This document shows positions 22,029-26,618 of a stretch of 26,618 nucleotides of DNA, piece by piece; the stretch's first letter is position 1, and each line of letters starts with the position of its first letter. The translations under genes and the position numbers were made by a program. The notes beneath the pieces were generated by a model, which was not told the origin of the DNA, searched no databases, and was given only the letters and a program-made list of their open reading frames with translations. The DNA comes from a virus: IMG/VR virus record IMGVR_UViG_3300036852_000036, positions 1 through 26,618 of that record; one strand, written 5' to 3'.

Positions 22029-23470
22029 TAGGATATCCAGTCATTGTCAGCGGTTTCCGATTCATAGGTGCGATAGCCCGAGGGGTTCTTGATCTCTGCG
22101 GGCTCGATAACTTTTGCCCACGGCCGCGACATGCAGGCGTAGCGCCAATCGTCCGCAGCGTGGTCTTCCATGTCCGTGTTCAAGTCTTCCGGCTTGGCTT
22201 CATCATGTTGCAGCGCCGGTATCGTCCGAATGCTGTCAACGCAGGTGGAAAAACATGCAATCATCGGATTGCCATCAGCATCGCCGACCATCCGAGACCG
22301 CATTTGATCCCAGCCACCCATCGCGCCCTTACCAGGCACACGCTTGTTGTCTGCGCGCCGGAATATAACCTTGTTGCCAGAGCCCCGCATAATCCGCTCA
22401 TGGATCGATGGGCCGCCGTCCTCACTGAATGCTGAGGGGTCCAGAACGCCATAGGACAGCGCCGGGTCGTTCTTCTCGCGCTCCCAGATGCCTTGCCCAA
22501 CCTGCTCGGCAGTGAGCTTCAGGCCCGTATTGGGCTTGCCTGGCTGCATGCCATACCATTCGCTGTATCTCACCAAACAGCCGCGCGGCAGCGTTACGCC
22601 ATCCTGCGTCTTCGGATCATCAACGATGGCCCACCAGCCGAACGAGAACGGACTCGCCGAGCCCCAATCTCCCGATCGGAATCGTGTCCACTCTTTCGGT
22701 ATCGTGAAAGGTCTGACGATATGACGCTTGCTGTCCCAGCAATCGAAGAACGCGCCGTCGATAACCGACCAATCGCCCTCCAGCCACGCTTTAACGAGTT
22801 GCTCAGAGCCCGACGCCTTGAGCTGCTGGACGTAGCTCTCACCCAGGTATTTGTTATCGTTCACCCGCGACGGGATATAAACCCGCTCCAACCCGCTCAA
22901 TGGATCTTTAAAGACGCGATAGCCCAAGGGAGCAGGATCAATATATCTAGCGCGCACCCATTGATGACCGGGACCGCCCGGATTGCCGGTAGCCCTAAAT
23001 CCAACAGGCACACCCGCTCCGCTTCGGAGAGTTGCCATGAGCTTGAGGATTGGCTTGTCGCTTGGGAAGTTGCCAATTTCCTCAACGTAGAGCCGCGTGT
23101 AACTGTGGCCCTGGTATGCTTCTGCATCCGCATCCCTCTCTAGGTAGGCGAACCGAAGCCGAGCCCCGTCAGGCGCTCGCCACATCTTGTCCTGTTCGTG
23201 GTAGGTCCAGCCAAGCGGGGTATAAATCGCCCTGCTTCGCTCGATCGTCTCAATCAATTCAGTCCGCTGCCGGCGGATCATCAGGCCGATGGCATTCTTG
23301 CCATACAGGCTGGCGTGACGAATGAAGTCGCCTAGAACCCCATCTGTCTTGCCGCCGCCTCGTGCGCCCCCGAAGAAAACCTCAAAGACCGGGCAACTGA
23401 TAAGGGCGCGCTGTGGTCCTGTCTGCGCCGACCAAACTACTGAATAGTCTGCGCGTGCTGTTGCTGCCAT
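22025..23470 (-). CDS. terL: terminase large subunit
   Basis: A 481-aa packaging motor. The ATPase half holds Walker A (GGARGGGKT, residues 34-42), a Walker B-like LYVEE (127-131) and a coupling motif TGNPGG (161-166). The nuclease half has GDWG (D268) and LDPSAF (D344) as expected metal-binding acidic residues, and a late acidic DMEDHAADDWRYA. This is the usual TerL plan: ATP-driven translocation into the portal and cutting of the concatemer. ATG 23470 lies inside the TerS gene's last 34 bp. Packaging strategy (headful or cos) cannot be read from the window; no cos or pac site is recognised. Confidence 0.9.
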   Translation of the reverse strand: MAATARADYSVVWSAQTGPQRALISCPVFEVFFGGARGGGKTDGVLGDFIRHASLYGKNAIGLMIRRQRTELIETIERSRAIYTPLGWTYHEQDKMWRAPDGARLRFAYLERDADAEAYQGHSYTRLYVEEIGNFPSDKPILKLMATLRSGAGVPVGFRATGNPGGPGHQWVRARYIDPAPLGYRVFKDPLSGLERVYIPSRVNDNKYLGESYVQQLKASGSEQLVKAWLEGDWSVIDGAFFDCWDSKRHIVRPFTIPKEWTRFRSGDWGSASPFSFGWWAIVDDPKTQDGVTLPRGCLVRYSEWYGMQPGKPNTGLKLTAEQVGQGIWEREKNDPALSYGVLDPSAFSEDGGPSIHERIMRGSGNKVIFRRADNKRVPGKGAMGGWDQMRSRMVGDADGNPMIACFSTCVDSIRTIPALQHDEAKPEDLNTDMEDHAADDWRYACMSRPWAKVIEPAEIKNPSGYRTYESETADNDWISY

Positions 23471-23745
23471 TGCTCGGTCGTCGCCGCTACTTCCGGCACA
23501 TCTGCAACATAGCGGTGAACAACCTCTGTCTTGTTATCGCTCGCGCTTAAATCAGGCAGAACCTTGCGCAATAGAATGCCCGCTGCGGTAACCTGTGCAG
23601 GTTCTAGCGTAATTGAGCCTTCGACAAAGGAAATCAAACGGTTAGTAATTTGGCTGGCTTGGATCTTTTGGCGGGTATTGTCTTCCCAATCCATGCCCAA
23701 AACTGAACCGCCGCGCTGTTTGCGCTTTGCTCTATCTGCGCCCAT
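23437..23745 (-). CDS. terS: terminase small subunit
   Basis: A 102-aa protein with the N-terminal basic stretch (ADRAKRKQRGG), a helical core (WEDNTRQKIQASQITNRLISFVEG) and the motif LEPAQVTAAGILLRKVLPDLSAS, which I associate with small terminase subunits of Rhizobiales phages. The C-terminus (TEQWQQQHAQTIQ) would dock TerL. TerS binds the packaging start site. It directly precedes and overlaps TerL. Its ATG overlaps the upstream stop as TAATG. The call rests on motif and position. Confidence 0.8.
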   Translation of the reverse strand: MGADRAKRKQRGGSVLGMDWEDNTRQKIQASQITNRLISFVEGSITLEPAQVTAAGILLRKVLPDLSASDNKTEVVHRYVADVPEVAATTEQWQQQHAQTIQ

Positions 23746-23933
23746 TAGTCCAAGTCCGGTCCGAAGTTCTGCTTCTGGTAGATGCCGCGCAGCCGTGAGT
23801 TTTGCATCGCAACCATCTGATCTTCATATTGAACGGGGGCAGCCTTCTTCTCGCTCTTCACAAACCCGCGCCATTCGTGCGCTGTGCCCGCGTAGGGCCA
23901 TTCAGGATGGGCGAGCGACTTAAGCTGGGTCAT
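23745..23933 (-). CDS. small hypothetical protein upstream of TerS
   Basis: A 62-aa protein beginning MTQLKSLAHPEWPYAGTAHE, basic in the middle (FVKSEKKAAPV) and ending QNSRLRGIYQKQNFGPDLD. No family recognised. ATG 23933 sits 14 nt inside the preceding gene's 3' end, and the stop overlaps the TerS start as TAATG. The longer frame beginning with TTG 23978 is less likely because it would run further inside the upstream gene. Confidence 0.6.
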   Translation of the reverse strand: MTQLKSLAHPEWPYAGTAHEWRGFVKSEKKAAPVQYEDQMVAMQNSRLRGIYQKQNFGPDLD

Positions 23934-24093
23934 AGTCGGTCGCCGCTTGATAAGGCCAACCAGCCGCGTACTCGCCAAAAGTCTTGGGCTCTTTCACTGG
24001 TGCACTGCTTCCAGTCAAAGCTAGTTGGCGATCGGCCTCGATCTCCTTGAGGCGCTGGGCAATGGCTTGCGTGTCGTCCGCTGCGTAGCTCAT
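23920..24093 (-). CDS. 57-aa hypothetical protein
   Basis: A short gene starting ATG 24093, which overlaps the previous stop as ATGA, and ending TAA 23920. It begins MSYAADDTQAIAQRLKEIEA and ends FGEYAAGWPYQAATDYDPA: an amphipathic helix and an aromatic tail. No family is recognised. Support is the overlap at both ends within a continuous chain of overlapping genes. A 107-aa frame on the same strand (23930-24253) in a different phase conflicts and looks non-coding. Confidence 0.6.
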   Translation of the reverse strand: MSYAADDTQAIAQRLKEIEADRQLALTGSSAPVKEPKTFGEYAAGWPYQAATDYDPA

Positions 24094-24572
24094 TCCGGCC
24101 CCCCATTCGTGAACTCTGCAAACTCCTGAAGCGCGTCAGCAACCTCAGATTTGAGCTTGGCCTTGACATTATCGACCGTCGTCTTGATGTCGCTTGCAGC
24201 CTGCACCGTCGCGGCCTTAACATCAGCCACGCCTTGGCTTTGAAGGCTGCCAATCTCGGTCTTCATCTCTTCCAGCATCGCCTTGAAGGCGCCGGATTTT
24301 AATCCCGTGATGCTCATCTTGGGTTTCTCGGTTATCTGCCTGATCTTGTTGATTTCTGTCGCAATCTGCTCGTCAGTCGCCAGCGCGCCGATTGTAATCT
24401 CTTGGCCTTCCACGTTTATAATCTGGAAATGGCCCATGTATCGGATAGTCAGGTCAGGAGCGTTGAACTTTGCTCTCAGCTCCGTCTGCCTGCCCACTCG
24501 GTGTTTCCAGTTCTCGTCGATGACCGCGTTGGATAGGCTGTCGGCAATTCCATCAAGAACGCTTGGGTTCAT
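24090..24572 (-). CDS. hypothetical helical protein of the packaging operon (160 aa)
   Basis: A 160-aa protein with ATG 24572 (in-frame alternative 24611, inside the zinc-ribbon gene). The N-terminal part (DGIADSLSNAVIDENWKHRVGRQTELRAKF) leads to strands (TIRYMGHFQIINVEGQEITIG). A long C-terminal helix (residues 105-155) is rich in Ala, Lys and Val with coiled-coil heptads (EEMKTEIGSLQSQGVADVKAA, TTVDNVKAKLKSEVADALQEF). The function is unknown. Place and coiled coil suggest DNA-packaging or head-assembly help, but this is inference. Confidence 0.65.
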   Translation of the reverse strand: MNPSVLDGIADSLSNAVIDENWKHRVGRQTELRAKFNAPDLTIRYMGHFQIINVEGQEITIGALATDEQIATEINKIRQITEKPKMSITGLKSGAFKAMLEEMKTEIGSLQSQGVADVKAATVQAASDIKTTVDNVKAKLKSEVADALQEFAEFTNGGPE

Positions 24573-24690
24573 CTGCCTGTTTGCGCTGCTCGCATTTGGC
24601 GCAATGGCCATTCGTCAAGCCACGCATCATCTCGTGACATTCCGGACATTCGTAAAGTACCGGCTTTCCGGTTCTGAGATTTAGTGTCAT
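24553..24690 (-). CDS. 45-aa zinc-ribbon microprotein
   Basis: A short gene with ATG 24690, overlapping the upstream stop as ATGA, and TGA at 24553. It has two CxxC pairs (C14-C17 in YECPECHEM and C30-C33 in HCAKCEQ), which would form one zinc ribbon. No family is assigned. Zinc ribbons this small in phages usually bind nucleic acid or a host protein. The overlap with neighbours and the spaced cysteines support it as a real gene. Confidence 0.7.
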   Translation of the reverse strand: MTLNLRTGKPVLYECPECHEMMRGLTNGHCAKCEQRKQADEPKRS

Positions 24691-24845
24691 GCAGGCTCTT
24701 TCCCCAGATCCATCCCGTCGATGCCCTTGCCCCCATACGGCACCTCAGCCAGGATCTTCGCCGCTTCCTTCTCTAGCTCTCGCTGCATGCGCTCGATGTC
24801 TTTCTTGGACTGATAATCGCGCATTTGGTAAACGACTGCGGACAT
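24687..24845 (-). CDS. 52-aa hypothetical protein, first gene of the packaging operon
   Basis: It starts at ATG 24845 with GGAGG 4 nt upstream, a strong ribosome site, and ends in TGA overlapping the zinc-ribbon start as ATGA. It begins MSAVVYQMRDYQSKKDIERM, has a charged helix (RELEKEAAKILAEV) and ends GKGIDGMDLGKEPA. No family is recognised. It is the first gene after the terminator at 24958-24987, so it opens the late operon. Confidence 0.7.
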   Translation of the reverse strand: MSAVVYQMRDYQSKKDIERMQRELEKEAAKILAEVPYGGKGIDGMDLGKEPA

Positions 24846-24957
24846 TCATCCTCCAAAAGGGTTTCGGGCAGCACCAGGCTATGCGGACTCGGCGCACGTA
24901 ATCGGCGCATCGCAGGGGGAGTAGTCTCGCGGTTTGCTCTTAGTGCCGCCCGAACGG

Positions 24958-24987
24958 AAAAACCCGCCAAGGATTTCTCCCGGCGGG
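24958..24987 (-). terminator. intrinsic terminator upstream of the packaging operon
   Basis: On the minus strand CCCGCC and GGCGGG pair across a 13-nt loop, followed by TTTTT. It lies 60 bp past the 183-aa gene's stop and about 110 bp before the first packaging gene. The large loop weakens it slightly. Transcripts crossing it must be antiterminated or start further downstream. Confidence 0.7.
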
Positions 24988-25011
24988 CTTATAATTCTTG
25001 CGACGATGGGC

Positions 25012-25040
25012 ATTTACCCCTGATTTGCTGGTCCTGTCAA
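25012..25040 (-). promoter_or_regulatory. candidate late promoter
   Basis: A consensus TTGACA -35 sits at 25040-25035 (minus). A 17-nt spacer leads to GTAAAT, which matches TATAAT at only 3 of 6 positions. The -35 and spacing are good and the -10 is poor. Its transcript would run straight into the terminator at 24987-24958. Confidence 0.3.
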
Positions 25041-25046
25041 GTACCC

Positions 25047-25598
25047 CTACCGGGTATGGGTGGCAAAGCCGTAGACTAGTGCCATACAGTCAAGGCATTC
25101 TTGAAAGCGAAGCCCATAGTACTTCTCCCAACGCTCCCCGATCAGCCCCCGCGCCGAGGCCACCTGTTTCCGGGTCTGATTATGGACCAGCACAGCATGA
25201 ACAATTGCCGAGCCATCCTGACCGAGCGCCCGATAGATGATCGCCAGTTGCCTTGCAGCCCGCCTCTGGGCCTCGGTGATAGGTTCTGGCATCAAGCCGC
25301 CATCCACGGCCTCTTTGCTCGGATCAATCGCCCTAGGCCCCCTCTCGGCCGTTTCAAAGTCATTCTGAAACGCCCTCCCCGATTGATACTGCGCTTCATC
25401 GATCATGTGCCGCGCGTGAAGGTCTGCCAGTGGATCATCTCGGGTTGATCGCATCACAATGATCTTCCCGCCCTGCTCATAGGGATCATCCACTTCCTTT
25501 GGCGTGAGATAGTTTTCTACCCCTCGATTGGAATCTGAAGCCCGTCGATCGTGCACGTTCTTCAGGTCGTTCGGCTGTCGGCGTCTCGTTCTTGCCAC
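25047..25598 (-). CDS. DUF6456-like putative regulatory protein
   Basis: A 183-aa protein. Residues 1-40 are basic and likely disordered. Residues 50-85 (RSTRDDPLADLHARHMIDEAQYQSGRAF) and 105-175 (ITEAQRRAARQLAIIYRALGQDG, then QTRKQVASARGLIGERWEKYYGLRFQECL) resemble DUF6456 proteins, which carry an HTH-like helix and occur in alphaproteobacterial phages and cells. It probably binds DNA. The start is GTG at 25598, 32 bp past the replication gene's stop. Its place immediately before a possible terminated late promoter is where lambdoid phages keep their Q antiterminator, but I see no sequence match to Q. The family call is moderate, the function inferred. Confidence 0.55.
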   Translation of the reverse strand: MARTRRRQPNDLKNVHDRRASDSNRGVENYLTPKEVDDPYEQGGKIIVMRSTRDDPLADLHARHMIDEAQYQSGRAFQNDFETAERGPRAIDPSKEAVDGGLMPEPITEAQRRAARQLAIIYRALGQDGSAIVHAVLVHNQTRKQVASARGLIGERWEKYYGLRFQECLDCMALVYGFATHTR

Positions 25599-25630
25599 TG
25601 TGATGCCCCGGTGTGATGTAGTTGGACGCG

Positions 25631-26467
25631 TTACATAGCTCGAAGGGCTGGCGGCCGATCAGGCTCACCAGTCGGAACTACTATCCCGTGCTTTGCCAGG
25701 ATCTCGGGCGGACAGCGGCAGCTACCAGAATCCGGTGAGTTGCCACCCTGCTTCGACCAATGCCCGAATTTCTTGTAGCTCGCGCAAATGGCTTCCCAGT
25801 CAACCGCGGTGGGGTTGGCAATCTCGAACGTCTGCCGCGGCGGGGCCTTGCTGGCGTGCGCTTCCTTGATGGCGTTGTCGAAGTAGTTGAGCGTCGTGAT
25901 CGACGGCCTCTTACGGACGATCTCGGAGATTACTGCGAGGCAGATATCCTCCTGGTAACCCTGGGTCAGCCAGAGCTCGGCGCGTGACGTCTCGATCATC
26001 GTCGGAGAGTTGGCCGCCTCGAATGCTTTCACGATTGCTTGCCGGAAATCTCCTACCCGCTTTTGCAAATCAGAGCGCGCGTCTGTTCTGCTCTGTTTCT
26101 GTTCTGTCTCTGCTTCTGGGGGCGTTACTGTAACGGCCTCTGTAACGTTACGCTTGCGTTCCCTGTGACGTTTCACTCGCTCATTTGAAACGTCACTCTT
26201 GAATTGCCTGCCGTCCCAATTATGCGGAACGAAACGGCCGTCCACCAAGTCGAGAAGTCCAGCGTTTTTTAACCCGGCGATGATGGCCGCCGCCGCAGCC
26301 GGCTTGACACGAAGAGAGATAGCCACGTCGTCGGTTGCGGGGATAACTCCATCATTCTTTGAGGCAATGCAGAGCATGGCTATCCAATGCCAGCGCGTGG
26401 CCTCTGGAAGCTTCAGAATCTTGGGATCATTAATGGCGTCGTCGTAGACCCGGAACCAGCGGCTCAT
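25631..26467 (-). CDS. phage replication protein (winged-helix, O-like)
   Basis: A 278-aa protein starting MSRWFRVYDDAINDPKILKL, the usual beginning of a Rhizobiales phage replication protein. Residues 1-100 look like a winged helix (RWHWIAMLCIASKNDGVIP, DVAISLRVKPAAAAAIIAGL, FVPHNW). A basic linker (residues 90-110, RVKRHRERKRN) and a helical C-terminal half follow (SRAELWLTQGYQEDICLAVISEIVRK), with a final Cys/Pro-rich tail. It probably binds the origin and recruits the host helicase. No origin iterons are obvious inside the gene. ATG 26467 overlaps the upstream stop as ATGA. Confidence 0.7.
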   Translation of the reverse strand: MSRWFRVYDDAINDPKILKLPEATRWHWIAMLCIASKNDGVIPATDDVAISLRVKPAAAAAIIAGLKNAGLLDLVDGRFVPHNWDGRQFKSDVSNERVKRHRERKRNVTEAVTVTPPEAETEQKQSRTDARSDLQKRVGDFRQAIVKAFEAANSPTMIETSRAELWLTQGYQEDICLAVISEIVRKRPSITTLNYFDNAIKEAHASKAPPRQTFEIANPTAVDWEAICASYKKFGHWSKQGGNSPDSGSCRCPPEILAKHGIVVPTGEPDRPPALRAM

Positions 26468-26618
26468 GCAAACTCACCGTTCCGGGCCCGCTCCTCGAAA
26501 TGTTCGTAGGTGTCCACCTCGACTTCTATGGCCTCGATCCCCTGGTCTATGTCCATATTGAACCATTCACCGCTAGTCCTTACGGCTCTGTGGTCGGTGT
26601 GGATGGCCTTTTCGTGCA
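26464..26618 (-). CDS. 3' end of a GIY-YIG/MUG113-like gene (partial)
   Basis: The last 155 bp read open on the minus strand and end in TGA at 26464, overlapping the replication gene's ATG as ATGA. The visible 50 residues (HEKAIHTDHRAVRTSGEWF, then DIDQGIEAIEVEVDTYEHFE) match the C-terminal part of GIY-YIG/T5orf172/MUG113-type proteins, where a conserved His and GEWF follow the catalytic core. The catalytic GIY-YIG residues lie outside the window, so activity cannot be judged. Confidence 0.55.
   Translation of the reverse strand, partial: HEKAIHTDHRAVRTSGEWFNMDIDQGIEAIEVEVDTYEHFEERARNGEFA

Noticed and set aside
22493-23143. 216-aa plus-strand frame antisense to the terminase gene
   Set aside because: It lies inside TerL, whose motifs are intact, and has no protein-like features.
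23930-24253. 107-aa minus-strand frame
   Set aside because: It is Arg/Ser-rich, in a different phase from two better-supported overlapping genes (24090-24572 and 23920-24093).
24880-25014. 44-aa minus-strand frame starting after TTGACA
   Set aside because: It reads straight through the terminator hairpin and has no conserved-looking segment; the region is better explained as regulatory.

Overview
The window is a contiguous block of a tailed-phage genome or prophage, almost certainly a podovirus-like (short-tailed) phage of an alphaproteobacterium, most likely a member of the Rhizobiales. The morphotype rests on the combination of a P22-type portal, P22 gp4-like and gp10-like neck/tail-hub proteins, several ejection-protein-like genes, and the absence of any tape measure, sheath or tube gene. 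The host guess is inference: the DNA is moderately GC-rich and several small proteins (a cysteine-rich exported protein, the M15 endolysin, a Pam3-gp28-type holin, a DUF6456-like regulator) recall Rhizobiales prophages. No integrase, repressor, tRNA, rRNA, CRISPR or IS element is visible.

Layout: almost everything is on the minus strand, so it is transcribed from right to left. Right end (26618-25047): the tail of a GIY-YIG/MUG113-like gene, a winged-helix replication protein and a DUF6456-like 183-aa protein. Next comes an intergenic region (25046-24850) with a possible late promoter, an intrinsic terminator and no obvious second promoter. Then a tightly overlapping packaging/head operon follows: five small genes (two of 45-57 aa plus a 52-aa leader gene are easy to miss), TerS, TerL, portal, a small protein, scaffold, major capsid protein (N4 gp56 / Phage_capsid_3 type) and a decoration-like protein. 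Next are the gp4-like and gp10-like neck proteins and a 196-aa structural protein, three ejection-type proteins (14601-10562), and a collar-domain tail fibre with two small virion proteins (10426-8532).

The lysis cassette is at 8347-6759: M15 peptidase endolysin, a coiled-coil protein, a 56-aa holin, and an inner-membrane spanin with an embedded outer-membrane lipoprotein spanin. It is followed by two exported proteins, then a cassette of nucleic-acid or nucleotide enzymes (HTH-metallophosphoesterase, endonuclease VII-type HNH, a 54-aa charge-split microprotein, DUF4406) ending at a strong terminator. The last structural block (3922-834) holds a small virion protein, a glycine-rich tail protein, an SGNH-hydrolase-like protein and a truncated pectate-lyase-type tail N-terminus. 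At about 1.2 kb it meets an oppositely oriented plus-strand block (1-1182) with a partial gene, a zinc-ribbon/HNH/HTH protein and a 129-aa protein. Both strands carry apparently broken genes at that junction.

Most minus-strand neighbours overlap by ATGA, TGATG, TAATG, GTGA or TTGA, so translational coupling is the rule. Hairpin terminators punctuate the module borders and also flank the capsid gene. Function calls come from motif recognition by eye; no database search was run.
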